From: Parapristionchus giblindavisi
Lineage: Eukaryota; Nematoda; Chromadorea; Rhabditida; Diplogasteridae
Direction of reading: 5' to 3'
DNA: 64,000 nucleotides
Assembly: GCA_943737045.1 (NCBI GenBank)
Contig: CALSFV010000368.1
Location: forward strand, 186,001-250,000
The translations under genes were made by a program, and so were the position numbers. The notes below the pieces were generated by a model. That model did no database searches. It was given only the letters and a program-made list of their open reading frames with translations, and was not told the origin of the DNA. Positions 1 through 12,634 of this stretch are shown piece by piece. Position 1 is the stretch's first letter. Each line of letters begins with the position of its first letter.

Positions 1-915
1 ATATATGTATATGTAAGAGAATGGATTACGGTAGATCTTCTCATCTCTCATACAATCACCTCTCCCTCTCCCTCTTCTTTATCCATCCATCCATCCTTCC
101 TTCCTATTGTAAGAGTAGTCCTCTACTCAATGCAACTTCATTCATTCTTTCATATTCATCCTTTCCTTCTTCATCTTCTTCTTCTTCTATCAATTTATTC
201 TCTCATCCGTAATCTCTTCTTCTTCTACTTCTTCTTTCAATTCTCGCGCATTTCGTGAGAGAGTAAGTGGAGCTGAATGAAAGATCACAGAATAAGGAGA
301 GGGAGAGATGAGAAAAGGCTAGATAGATATGTTGTGAGTGCTTCTTCATTCTTATTGACATCTCCATGCTTGGTTATGTCCCTTATCCTCTTCATTCTCC
401 TCATCATTGTCTTTCTTTTGTATCTCTCATCTCCTCTTCTCCTTCATCTTCATCATCCATCTCTATATCTCCATATACTGTATTCATCTATCCTTCTATC
501 CTCTAGTCTCATCCTTGTATTAAGGGGAGGGGGTGAAATGAATAGTGACATGCTCTTCTCCTTCTTGAACGTTGTTGTCTTTATAGAAAGAGGAATAGAT
601 GGATAGAGATCATGATCTCCTTAATGGAGAATAGAAGAGAATGATGGATCTTTCATCACTTAATCCTTCTCTTCTATCATTTGTTGTATAACTATGACTA
701 CCATTTACACTTGTCATAATGATACCCTTCCATCCATCCATCTCCTCCTTTTATCCTATCCTATATACATGGACATGTCATCTCTCTTTTATTCTTCTTT
801 CCGTTCCTCTCATCTATGCATCTCTCATCTATGATCTCTCTATCTCCTTGTAGATCATTCTCTTATCAATCAATATATCGATCGATGGAATGAATGATAT
901 GAGTATATATTATAG
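1..915. other. 5' flank, no gene supported
   Basis: Pyrimidine-rich, low-complexity AT-rich DNA. The two short open frames here translate to Ser/Leu/Ile/Pro strings typical of TC-rich DNA and show no domain. The region may be an upstream intron or 5' flank of the RhoGEF gene, because the first recognisable exon appears to begin at an acceptor (ttatag) ending at 915. Confidence 0.5.
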
Positions 916-3900
916 AGACATTGTGTATTCCTGAGGGAGTAATCATAGGAACAACGGAGTGTCTACTACCTCTTCCATCATCATCATCAACATATTCATC
1001 ATGTACAATACTCCATTCATCATCATCTGATCATGTATTATCCTCATGTCCTCTTCCATCATCAACATCATCTACAATCAATAATGAATCTATTCCTCGT
1101 CCATCATCAGTTCTATCATATCATCTTCATCATATTCATCCTCATCCTAATCCCCATCATTCATCATCACTTCTATCACCATCTTCATCATCATCTCGTA
1201 TTCAACTAAAGAGAACTCCATCAATCAATAGTGATCATTCATCATATCATTCAAATAGAAGACGTTTATCATTGAGTGGAGCATTGAGAACATTGAGAAG
1301 GAATAGTGCTACTCCATCCATTCAATTAGATCCCCCATCTAATGAAAGAAGAGATGATGATGATGATGATGATGGAGATAGAGATGGTCCTATCAAATCA
1401 AAGTTATCATTACCAAATGGAATGAGTATTGGAGGAGGAGGAGATGTAATGGATAGACGACCATCAACAGGGGAGATAAGATGGAGAGGAGGAGATGGAA
1501 TAGGAGGAGGAGGAGGAGGAGGGAGTATACCTAGAAGAATGAGTAATGCAATTGAATCATTGGGAAGAAGTTTTGGAAGATTTAGAAGTAGAAAGAGTTT
1601 AGATGAAGAAGGTCGAAGAGAATTGGAAGCATTTGCAAGATCAAGAAGTAAAAGAAGAAGAAGTGAAGGAAGGAATGCTACCATTCTAGGTGGTCGTACG
1701 TTACATTCTTTATTATTTAATTATTTACTATTTATTTACAATATGTTTGATGCTATCCATGGCTATAGTGTGAGAGAGAGTGAGAAAATGGTCATGTATC
1801 TCCAATTTGTGATCTTTGATCTCTAATATCTATTTCATTGCAGGTCTTCCAGATGAGATAGCATCAATTCTATCTGATGATTCAATTTCTCGATTTCCTT
1901 CATCGGAAAGAAGTCCAACAACTTTTAGATCATCGAATACTTCTAATGGAGAAGAATACAATTTTGAATTGAAATCATTGAATCTGTTAGTCTTTCTCTT
2001 TCTTCTTATACTTCTATTATTAATCAATCAATCGATAATCTTGTGATTTCTTAATGTATGAATATGAATAGTGAAAGAGGTTGTGACATGTCTAGATGGT
2101 ATGATATATCAATTCATGTGATAATACACTATGAACTTATACTTAGATGAATGAATGAGTGAAGTATTCAGAGCAGATGTTTATCGAGATTGGGATATGT
2201 GTTTATGAATACATTTGATAAGATAGAGAGAATAGTCATATTATTTGATATGATGAAAAGGTTCGACTAGAGTATCAAATGAAAGTGACGTATTTTATTG
2301 CATATTAAATTATTGAGAATAGTTAAAAGCATCTCCGGTTTTGGGGGTTGTTAATTTATTAGTACGCGCAGAAAGTTAATAAATAATGACAAAGTGATAA
2401 ATATATTGTGATTACAGTAATTGTGATCTATGGGATCGATTTGGTCTATTCGATAGTGAAGAATACTCTGCATGGCATGAGAAATACTCCACCACTGGAA
2501 TATCTACTAAGGCGGTCAAGAAACAAGATGCTATATTTGGTATTTGATCTTTGATTTTTTGAACCCTGAAAATGATCTTTGATCTTCTTACTTGCAGAGC
2601 TCATTTTCCAAGAACGAAAGCACTGTGCGCATCTGGCATTCCTTAAGAAGGTACGGTAACTCGCTATCAATTTGATCTTTGATCTTTACCATAATCATAT
2701 ATAATTGTTAAGGGTTATCGTCAACGTCTAGTAGAAGAGCATGTGTTATCACCATTAGATGCAGATCGTTTAATCCCAGATGTACTCGATGCAATGTTAT
2801 CATTCCATCTTCATTTACTTGATCGATTGATTGAAAGACAACGAATATCAAATAGAGTTGATACTGTATCTGATATCATTGCTGAAGAGGTACTATATAT
2901 CCTCATATCATTCATTCATTCATTCATTCATTCATTTGGCTTTCATTATTCTAAAAAGTGAAGGATTATTGATTTATTTGTGAGTATTGATTGAAAGATA
3001 TGTCATTTTTAGTTGGGTGAATGTGGTCGTTTCACAACAATAGCAGTTGATGCCTATACTTCATTTGGAGCAGCCAAAGAATCAGCTGAAGCATTCTATA
3101 AACATCTCATTGCTAAAGGAACACGATTTGCTGCTTTTTATAATGTAAGCTTTATTAATTCAATAATGTATTGATTATTGATTGATTCCAGAAGTTAGCA
3201 GCTGATGCAAATTATCGTCGATACGACTTCAAAACCCTCCTCAGTGTTATAATAGGTACGGTCGTTTGTCATTATTGTAACTATGAAGTATTGATTGACT
3301 AATTGATGTGATTATGATTGTTTTCATTGATTCATCTATATATTCAGGTCGTCCAACCAAATACCTTCTGATGCTTGATCAAATCCTCAAGAATGAGGAG
3401 AATTCTGTGACGGCTGAACAGACGAGGATAGCTACTGAGGTGAATGATTGATCTTTGATCTCTGATGGTTACGGTAGATCAGTTGATCTTTGATCTCTAA
3501 TGGTTACGATCTTTGATCTTTGTATTCAGACTGCTCGTCGATTCGCCTCTCGGATAGACTTTGGTCTTCAAGTGTGTCAGATGAGTAAGAAATGGGAAGA
3601 AGTGAAAGGACAATTAGAAGGAACGAGTAAGACTGTACTCTACACTGGAGATATTACTACACCATTCACTGTTAGTTAGTTCATATTTGATCTTTGATCT
3701 TTTGATCTCTATGATCTTTGGTATTGATTGGTATACTGTAGATGGAAGACCTCCGCAAGGATACATTCGAGGATGATAGTCGAAAGATTCTGTGTATGGG
3801 CGATGTTATGGTGAAAGCAATCAATGGTTAGTAGACCTACCGTATTCTTTTGTTCTCTAATCAATCATCTTAATGGTTACGGTAATAATGATGTATGCTT

Positions 3901-6900
3901 CCAGTGATGCTCATACTCTTCGATGATATTCTCGTGGTTCTTCAAAGGAAAGGAGGGCGATATGCATTCTATCAACATGTAAGATCATTTATTGATTGAT
4001 TATCAAAGTAGATATTACATTCAACAAGAGTGAAATATCGATTGTAGAGAAAAGAAAAAAAAGAATTTGTATGAGGAAGGAGAATGTATATAGAATGTTG
4101 TATTGGTGTTTTAAATGATCTTAAATACTTCTCATTCCGATAATATATATATGAAGTTATATATATAGGAGCAAGCGGTTCTCCCTGTATCTTCACTTCA
4201 TATTCGTTCCACAGAACGAACTAATTCAGCATTTGTTATCTCTACGAGTAAGACTCCTGCACTCCTCCAGGTATACTGTAGCTATTATCGATTGATTGAC
4301 TATCGTATAACTTGTCAGATTGATTTCATCAACAAGAATGATCGTATCAAGTGGGTGAAGACATTGGAGAGTGCGATTCAGAAGGCACCACGACAAGGTA
4401 TTTATTGATTGAAAGTCCTCTTACCGTAATATGATTTAATCTTTTTATTGATTGATCTGTTTATAGTTCGCATGTCTCCTCGTCGTAATGCAGACGTTAA
4501 ACAGCAAGCAAGAGAGAAAGCAATTGAAGATGAAAAGATAAGAAAAGCAGAAGATGAATGGTTAAGGAAACTACAATTATTATTTGGTATGTGATACTTT
4601 CTTCTTCATTGATCAAATAATATTCTTATAAGTCATATCTTCCATTTCTCTTTCCAAATGTACATACAATATCTATAGTGGATCACGTTTAATTCTTCAA
4701 TTGTAGATGAACAAAAGTCATCGGAAGCAGCTCTCGCTAATTACTTTGATAATCGTCGTAAATGGTTCGATCAATTCCGTAAACACGTATCTGATATGCC
4801 ATACAGGACTAGAAATGATATTCCAGAGAAGGTAGAAAGGATTACGGTAGTCTAATCAATCAATAAATTCATATTCATTGTAGGTCAAGCAAATGGTTCG
4901 ACAACGATTTAGAGAGCTTCGAGCAGCAAGAGTTGTTCCATTGAATAGTTGTAAGTATATCGTATATTTAAAGAAATATAATTATTTATCTATTTTGCTA
5001 CGTCGCCATTTACTTTCACACATTCCTTATGAACAATTGATCTTATTCTTATTCTTATCTTATTCTTATTCTTTATTCCATCGTAGTATATGTGACATTA
5101 AAAACGAATAGCAGAGGGGTTGATGGATGTCCGTCGCTTCGGTAGCGATATCGGTTTAGGGTGGGGGTACAGTGGCAGTTTGGGAGCTACAGGCGAATCT
5201 TAGAAGAGGGTATAATTATATCTGGTGAGATCTTAACTAGCCCTGCACGGAATGAGGGTGGTGGGGATGTAACTAATTCGATGGGCAAAGAGTTCCAAAT
5301 ATCTATTGCTCTAGATGCACAGGTAGATAATGTTGAATTAATACGATAAGGGAGACATATACGGTAAGGATGGGAAAATCTGTGGTTGTGGTTAAGAGGA
5401 GATACAACAAAAAGGTTTGAATAGTCATACTCATAATGGCCATGAATGGTACTATGGATAAATTGCAAATCTCTAATACATCGTCGATATTCAAGGGTAG
5501 GCAGACTCAGGTAAGAATTTCTATCTAAATGATCGGACATGGGCAATTTGCAACGGAAAAACAGCCTACGAGAAAAATTTCTCTGAACATCTTCAAGAGT
5601 ATTAGTCAACAATTTGGTCGTTGGATTGAAAATGATAGGCGATGACTCAAGGAGAGGACGAATGTAGACACAATAAGCTTTGACGAACAAATAAGGTGAG
5701 TTGGAATAAATTGATTTGAACATCATATTAATCATTGTACGGGCCTTCTTAGAGATAACAGAAATGTGATGGTTAAAGGTAAGATTAGGGGCCATGAAAA
5801 CACCTAAGTCCTTAATGATTGAACTGGTAGATAAGGGATGACCGTTAAGGATATAAGTGGTTCTATTCTTAAGTGGGCCAAAATGCATAACAGAGCATTT
5901 AGAAGGTGATAGGGTCATATTCCATAGGCTGCTCCATTCAGAAATACAATCAATTGCCATCTGAATATCTACAGTACATTTAGGGACAGGGCCATAAATT
6001 TTGACATCATCAGCATAAATACCGTACTTAATAGATGGAGGAATGATAGAAGATATGTCATTAATATAAAGAATAAATAGGAGTGGGCCAATGCTGGAAC
6101 CTTGAGGGACACCAGAAATAACAGCAGAGGGGGGAGAATGAACATTATCAATAACAATCGATTGAGTGCGACCATATAAATATGAACGAAACCAAGAAAC
6201 AATATGGTCAGAGAAGCCTAAGTTGGAGAGCTTATACAACAATAAACGATGATCAATAGAATCAAAGGCCTTTTGATAGTCAAAAAATACAGAGTCTATT
6301 GAGAGTTTACATGAGCGATATTTGACATAATTAGAATATGTTTCACAAAGTTGGGTGGAAGTGGACCTATGGCTTCTAAAGCCAGCTTGATAGGGATCAA
6401 AAAGATGGTTTAGCTCGAGATATTCTACAATACTATCAATTAATATTTTCTCAAAGATTTTCGATGATGTGGCAGTCAAAGAAATAGGGCGGAAATTTGA
6501 AATGGAATTATTATTGCCTTTCTTAGGGATCGGCTTTACAAGGGCTATTTTCCACAGATCAGGGACAGTTGAAGTTATTAATGACTGATTAAAAATAATA
6601 GTGAGGGGAACAACAATAGCATGTTTGCATTTACAGTATACAATATTCGGTAGACGATCAGGGGACGTATTAACCTTACTATCAAAACTAGATATTGCTA
6701 CGAGAATTTGTGCAGGAGTAATATAGGACTCTCTGAACAATAAATTGTGGCAAACTTGTTCTTTTTGCTAGTGTGTGACAACGACTATCGATTGACCAAT
6801 TTATCGGAGAAGTGTGTTGTCAGACATCAAAAAGTATAACGATTGTTGTCAATGCAATAAATAAATAAATATGGTAACAATTAGTGACTATTTTGTAGGC

Positions 6901-9900
6901 AGACAACAAAAATAGTAAATTTTGCAGTCAACGAATCTAGTGACAACAAAACATGGAAATAATCTTGTCTGACAACAAAAAATGTGGAAATGCTGACCAA
7001 AAAATGAATATGGTTTGGCAACAAAATGGCCAGAGTTTGTTGTCTGACAGCAAAAAGAGCTCATTTTGTGACCAACATGCATTCCCGAGAAAAAGAGTCG
7101 AATTTGCTGTCCGACAACAAATTCTACTTGTTATTTCAATAAATATTGAGTGGATGCATAGATTATCCTATCCTACGAAACCTTCCCTATGATATACAAC
7201 AAGAACGAGGAAATTAGTACAATACATGGACGAATACAATGATTATGATAATTAGCGATGAATCCAATCGAATATAATCGATAAATACGACAATAAATCG
7301 ATGCTACCTCTTCTTCGACCGCCCGCGCCTTTGCATCGATACGTCTGAACGTCTTCTCGCATGGCTGAACGCTCAAAATTAATTAACGATGAAATATTCG
7401 AACTGAACTCCGAATTATGACGAAAAAAACACCAACATAACAGTACAGGAGGTAAGTAAGGCGATGTACATTGATTCCCAAGTGAAAACACAGCACACAT
7501 TTAAACGAAATAATCAAATAAGAAGAATAAAACTAAATTCGAATTTATTCTACGTTCAGAGCCGGAATAGGAGCCGTTATTTAGGGGAAAATAATATCTT
7601 CCCTAAACAACGGCTCCTGTTCCGGCTCTGAGTAGAATTAATTCGAATTTAGTTTTATTCTTGTTATTTGATTATTTTGTTTAAATGTGTGCTGTGTTTT
7701 CACTTGGGAATCAATGTACATCGCCTTACTTACCTCCTGTACGTCATAATTCGGAGTTCAGTTCGAATATTTCATCGTTAATTAATTTTGAGCGTTCAGC
7801 CATGCGAGAAGACGTTCAGACGTATCGATGCAAAGGCGCGGGCGGTCGAAGAAGAGGTAGCATCGATTTATTGTCGTATTTATCGATTATATTCGATTGG
7901 ATTCATCACTAATTATCATAATCATTGTATTCGTCCATGTATTGTACTAATTTCCTCGTTCTTGTTGTATATCATAGGGAAGGTTTCGTAGGATAGGATA
8001 ATCTATGCATCCACTCAATATTTATTGAAATAACAAGTAGAATTTGTTGTCGGACAGCAAATTCGACTCTTTTTCTCGGGAATGCATGTTGGTCACAAAA
8101 TGAGCTCTTTTTGCTGTCAGACAACAAACACTGGCCATTTTGTTGTCATATTCTTTTTTGGTCGACATTTTCTACAATTTTTGTTGTCAGACAAGATTGT
8201 TTCCATGTTTTCTTGTCACTAGATTCATTTAGGCTGACTGACTGCAAAATTTACCTTTTTTATTGTCTGACTACAGATCAAGTCTTTTCTGTAGTCATTT
8301 CGCTGCTCTTCTACGTTTGACTAATTTCACCCTTTGTTTTGTTGTCTGTCTACAAAATTGTCACTAATTGTTACCACATTTATTTATGACAACAATCTTT
8401 ATACTTTCTGATGTCTGACAACAAACTTCTCCGATAAAGTTGTCAATCTTTGTCACACACATGCAAAAAGTACAAGTTTGCCACAATTTATTGTTCAGAG
8501 AGTCCTATATCTTAAAGATTCAATTTCTCTGATTACAGTGGCTGATAAGTGTGATGCAGCTCGTGATAGTGATATGTGGTTATTCTTTGATGATCGATAT
8601 GAGGTTAGTATCTCATGATCTACTCTATCATTTGAATCAATCAATAAATCAATATGATTATAGATGATGGCTGGTCGTTCTGATGATTCTGATAGTAGTG
8701 GATCTGGAAAGAGTGGAGGAAAACCTAGAAGGATACAAACTTTCCATGGAACTACTACTGAAGTCAGAGAAAGTACGGTATTCATTATGATCATTTTGGG
8801 ATACTGTAATGGTGTAGTGTGTATGGTGTAATGAGTGGATTAGTCAATGGATAATGGTGGATATCTGTAGAATCATCAATTCGTCGTCATACAACAGTTC
8901 CTAAGATGTCTGAATGTGTTTCACGTGGAGAAGGAAGAAGAATGGAGAGTGAAAGTGATGATGATGAAGATGAAGAATGTAGATATGAGAATAATCAATG
9001 TAATGATGAAATGAATAAAGCCAAAACTACTTATAATATACCTGTTAGTTACATTCATATTATTGATTACTTATTGATCTATCTATAATGATGATATTAT
9101 AATAGTTATCTCTTCCTCTTCGTGCTCGTCGTGCTTCTTCTCGTCTTGTAAATGATGTCATCCATCTACGATTAGAGAATAATCAACTGAGGAATGAAAT
9201 CGCCCTGTTAGTTTCATATTTCACCTACTTATTATCTCTCCATCCATTTATGTCTTTGTCGATTCGCGAGTCGATGAAATTCAGTAAAATAAATCCCAAG
9301 ATGCAACACTGTAATAATAGGATGTATTAATTAATTATGTATTTGATATTGTAGTGAGAAGACTCGTGGAGCATTCCTTGAGAGACAAAGAACACCTGGA
9401 TATGCAGCCATTGTTGCTCCCACTGAGACTATGGAAGCATTGAGAAGAAAAGAACATGAATTGAGAGATGAAGAAATGAAAATGAAAGAACGAATGATGA
9501 AATGTGAACTAATGGAAAAGAAATTGAATGAAAGAGAGGTAATCAATTATACATCATTATATCAATATCTTTTATCGTATTGAATTTGGTTGGGTTAAAT
9601 TGATAATGTCCTAGAGTGGCGATTGATTGATTGATTGATTAATTGATTGATTGATTGATTGTTTAGAGTCGACTATGCGAAAACGAGTCAGATTTGGAGA
9701 AGAAATGGTTAGTATATAAAGAGAAGATCTCAACTCCAAGTCGATCGATTGTTAATGATGGAGATGAAGGAGGAGATGATAGAAGACAAAGGAATCGAAT
9801 TGAAAGAACTGCGTATGTTATCATTCTTTGATCTTTGATCTTTATGAGATATATGATGGAGATATTGGGGGAAGGGGTATACGGTAGTGACATCGTTCCA

Positions 9901-10251
9901 TTTGTAGACTGTAGCTGAAGTGATCGATGAATCTATCAATCAATAATATCTTTCGGGTGAGAATATGTGTAGTATGAACTAACCAATCAATCGATACACT
10001 TATCACATATTCACTATTTATTATATTCTAACTCTGCAGCTTCATTGATCATATCACTACTACTTATAATCACTCAATATTGTTCAATCACTTCAAATAC
10101 TTGTCTTTCATGTCTGCGTGTGGTGGTGTATATGTGGAGTACTGTAGACGACTTATCCTAATTATCATCATATTTCAGTAGTAACTGTTCTGAACTCTCA
10201 CCTGCTCTCAAGGGATTATCGATGAAGAGTGAAACTCGACGAAAGAAATGA
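916..10251 (+). CDS. Rho guanine-nucleotide exchange factor (DH-PH domains), multi-exon, 5' end uncertain
   Basis: Predicted activator of Rho-family GTPases (GDP/GTP exchange) acting on the cytoskeleton. About 20 short exons can be joined in frame. The N-terminal exon (916-1692) is Ser-rich and basic, with phosphosite-like RRRSEG and RKSLDE stretches. The DH domain spans exons from about 2598 to 3670: it opens ELIFQERKHCAHLAFLKK, and its hallmark helix reads RPTKYLLMLDQIL. A PH domain follows (about 3742-4399: KAINVMLILFDDILVVLQRK, then IKWVKTLESAI). Later exons (8539-10251) are acidic and Ser-rich, then Lys/Glu-rich coiled coil (ELRDEEMKMKERMMK). The last exon splices in frame and stops at 10249-10251. 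The domain order and DH sequence resemble the ARHGEF2/ARHGEF18/AKAP13 group; C. elegans rhgf-2 is a candidate relative from memory, not tested. The exon at 4950 is separated from the next (8539) by a 3.6-kb intron filled with transposons. Confidence 0.82.
5110..6723 (-). mobile_element. 5'-truncated non-LTR retrotransposon (LINE) with reverse transcriptase ORF
   Basis: An open frame at 5187-6740 on the minus strand encodes about 517 residues of reverse transcriptase. Motifs in order are PIPKKGN, NFRPISLTATSSKIFEKIL, YQAGFRSHRSTSTQL, FDYQKAFDSIDHRLL, GVPQGSSIGPLLFILYIND and the catalytic YADDVKIYG. The C-terminal part (RRLFFRCKLP, LPTLEYRRCIRDLQF) is typical of jockey/CR1-type LINEs. No endonuclease domain is present: the ORF reaches only the N-terminal edge of the RT domain (ITPAQILVAI) and then meets the left terminal repeat of the adjoining palindromic element. 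The first residues of the open frame (MFRESY) are encoded by that terminal repeat, not by the LINE. It lies antisense inside a RhoGEF intron. The RT frame is uninterrupted, suggesting recent insertion; the copy is not autonomous. The boundary near 5110 is approximate. Confidence 0.9.
6724..8507. mobile_element. 1.8-kb near-complete palindromic (foldback) transposon with TA target duplication
   Basis: The two halves are inverted copies of each other, apart from small indels, for about 860 bases each. They meet near 7590, where the loop flank reads ggagccgttatttagg against ccctaaacaacggctcc. The ends are TAGGACTCTCTGAACAATAA at 6724 and its complement ending at 8507, flanked by TA on both sides (6722-6723 and 8508-8509), as in Tc1/mariner-type insertion. 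A smaller relative with the same subterminal sequence (AACAATAAATTGTGGCAAAC) lies at 56511-57316. The open frames inside (for example 7252-7500 and its mirror 7685-7912) are the same arm read twice and match no transposase that I recognise, so this is a non-autonomous element. It abuts the RT coding end of the LINE. Confidence 0.88.
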
Positions 10252-10464
10252 TCTGATCTTTGATCTTTGATCTCTGTTTCCACTTTCTCTTCTTATTTTC
10301 TTTCTTTTCTCTTTCAGATATATATTTAATATAATGATTGATCTATCTATGTTTGTATAATACTAGTATCCGATTGTTCATTCATTCATTCACTTTGTTG
10401 TTCATATCATTGTTCCCCTTCTCCTTCTTCTATCTGGTCATCATTTGATCATTCAATCAATACA

Positions 10465-10775
10465 CACGGCGGTTCAATGAAGAGAAATCCCTACATTTAA
10501 CTTTGGCTTGAATGCTCTTGCATTACGAAAAATCGGCAAAGTTGATTTGCACTGGGCGGGATTCGAACCTACGAGGTTCGGATCTCTAAACAAAAGCTCT
10601 ATCCACTAAGCCATCTCGGCATGTCTCGCGAATCGTAAAACTCGATGATAGGTCTAGTCAGAAGCGAGCGCCCAGATATACCGTAATCAACTTTTGCGCT
10701 GCTCATCATCACTCAGTTTGCGATACTTTCTTTCTCAGGCAAGAGCTTCTTAGTTACTATCATTGAGCCGCCGTG
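10465..10775. mobile_element. 311-bp terminal-inverted-repeat element with tRNA-like core, copy 1
   Basis: The ends are CACGGCGGTTCAATGA and TCATTGAGCCGCCGTG, inverted with one mismatch. The five bases ataca flank both sides (10460-10464 and 10776-10780), a clear 5-bp target duplication. It is nearly identical to 11951-12283. It has no coding capacity. The interior holds a tRNA-like stretch on the minus strand. Superfamily unassigned: a 5-bp duplication with CAC ends recalls Transib, but that is only inference. Confidence 0.88.
10548..10621 (-). pseudogene. tRNA-like sequence inside TIR element copy 1
   Basis: On the minus strand there is an A-box-like TGGCTTAGTGGATAGAGC and a B-box-like GGTTCGAATCCC at tRNA spacing. 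The acceptor ends (GCCGAGA and CAGTGCA) do not pair and the anticodon arm is weak, so this is a degenerate or tRNA-derived polymerase III unit, not a functional tRNA. Confidence 0.6.
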
Positions 10776-11950
10776 ATACACTATGTACAGTATACCTTAT
10801 TCTTTCGTGGTAGGATCTACCTCTTCTATCTCTGCTTGTCCATAGCTTTCTATCAATCTATTCCCTTGTTCTATTCAATATTATCTCAATCCATGTTCAT
10901 TATTCTATATCTCTCCCCTTTCCCTCTCCACTCCCCTCCCCTCTTCTCCCTTCATCTTGATAATTTTGTCCACATTTATTTTCTCTTCTCGATACACTTT
11001 CCTCTATATTCAATACTTATTCAGTCTACAGTTATTTCTCTTTACATTTATTTTATAACTTTCATTATTATTTGTCAATCTTTGATACAAAGACTTCCTT
11101 CAACTCTTGATGGTATACGGTATTCATCCATCCTCGGTACTATCAATCGATTCATCTCTTTTCTATTCTCTCTATTTCCCTTCTCATTCTATTCATATCT
11201 CATTCCATTCTATGCTCAATTCCTTCCATCTATTCCCATTCTCTTATCCTTCTTTAGAAGTGTTTCTTCCGCTCCCTCTCCCTCTCCCGCTCCCTCTCCC
11301 TCTCCCTCTCCCTCTCCCCCTATATCCCCTCATTCATCCATTCTCGCCTTATATACTTGTGCCAATCGTTTTCTCGATAGAAATGAAATCTCTTCTTTAT
11401 TCGATAGTTTTCGATCGATAAATCGATCAATCAATATATCTTCACCGAGTGATATCGTATCCCCATCCTTTTATGAATCAGATTACTGTATTTGCCCTCC
11501 CCTCCTTCCATCTACCCCTACCTTTCCTTGAATTGAGCTTTGAGAGCTTTGATATTCCATAAATGGAATGAATTCCATATGTTTTTAGACAATTCCTATT
11601 CCCTGTTCACTATTCAAATACAATTCACCGGTTTATTCAATCTCTTTTATCCCTTTATCTTCTTTCTCTCTTTCTACTTATAAAGATATACTTTACTGAC
11701 TGTTTAATATGTTTGTGTCCCCTCTTCCCTTCCTTTTCTTCTTTGCTAGATAATAATAATGACGGAGTCCATATATCGTGTACATTTTTCGTACACTTCG
11801 GATAAATATATTTATACCGATATGATGTATTTGACAGAATGAAGTGATACAACTGCAACAGACTTTCTTCTTATCACCCCATTTTTTCCCGATATTTCTC
11901 TATGAAACTGGATAGAATCGGCCCAATCTCATCGCCGAGGTCTCCAAAAG
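10776..11950. other. Intergenic, pyrimidine-rich low-complexity DNA
   Basis: Contains a CTCCCT microsatellite around 11270-11325. The 252-residue open frame at 10773-11531 translates to Ser/Pro/Phe/Ile strings, including a PSPSPSP run from the microsatellite; it starts inside the flanking transposon and shows no domain. No gene is supported. Confidence 0.6.
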
Positions 11951-12283
11951 CACGGCGGTTCAATGAAGAGAAATCCCTACATTTAACTTTGGCTTGAAGC
12001 CTCTTGCATTACGAAAAATCGGCAAAGTTGATTTGCACTGGGCGGGATTCGAACCTACGAGGTTCGGATAGATACACAAAAGCTCTACCCACTAAGCCAT
12101 ATCGGCATGTCTCGCGAATCGTAAAACTCGATGATAGGTCTGGTCAGAAGCGAGCGCCCAGATACACCGTAGTCAACTTTCGCGCTGGGAGAACCTAGAT
12201 GTTTTAGTGCTTATCATCACTCAGTTTGCGATACTTTCTATTTCCGGCAAGAGCTTCTTAGTTACTATCATTGAGCCGCCGTG
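11951..12283. mobile_element. 333-bp terminal-inverted-repeat element with tRNA-like core, copy 2
   Basis: Second copy of the element at 10465-10775, with the same terminal repeats. It is flanked by aaaag on both sides (11946-11950 and 12284-12288), confirming a 5-bp target duplication independent of copy 1. It differs mainly by about 20 extra bases near 12186-12211 (ggagaacctagatgtttt) and scattered substitutions. Confidence 0.88.
12034..12107 (-). pseudogene. tRNA-like sequence inside TIR element copy 2
   Basis: Same A-box/B-box arrangement as in copy 1 (minus strand, GGCTTAGTGGGTAGAGC and GGTTCGAATCCC). The anticodon-loop region differs between the two copies, so no anticodon is conserved. 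This argues for a mobile polymerase III promoter remnant, not a working tRNA. Confidence 0.55.
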
Positions 12284-12634
12284 AAAAGTCTGGGGCCAGA
12301 AGTTTTAAACTAGGGAAATTATACTTTTTGTTAGATATTGTAGATGTTTGTTTTTATAGAATGCATAGATATTGTTATCAGTATGTATTATATTTATTTA
12401 CATGATTATGCACAACTATAATATAATAACTCTTTTATATAACTTTTGTTGATGAATGATGATATTAGAATGAAAGAATGGCAATCGGATAAAGGAATGA
12501 TGTCTTTCATCCAATATTACATATGTATTATGTTTGTACGATAAATGGAGTTGTGCAAAGACACAAGACATATCTTCTTGTTTGTATCTCTGAATGAAAT
12601 CGTTTGAACATGCTACGGCTCTCTTCTCATATGT
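12284..12634. other. Intergenic, nothing recognised
   Basis: AT-rich DNA between the second TIR element and the tRNA gene. No open frame, repeat or structured element stands out. Confidence 0.5.

Noticed and set aside
1322..1684. 120-codon minus-strand frame rich in PPPPPP
   Set aside because: Antisense shadow of the Gly/Ser/Arg-rich first RhoGEF exon.
7252..7912. Paired 75-82 codon frames that could be a conserved protein
   Set aside because: They are the same arm of a palindromic transposon read from each side, so their similarity is structural and not evidence of coding.
9610..9662. ATTG/GATT tandem as a CRISPR-like or regulatory array
   Set aside because: Simple tetranucleotide repeat in an intron; no spacer structure. 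The same repeat recurs at 58612-58645.
10773..11531. 252-codon plus-strand open frame
   Set aside because: Translation of pyrimidine-rich DNA and a CTCCCT microsatellite; it starts inside a transposon end and has no domain or splice context.
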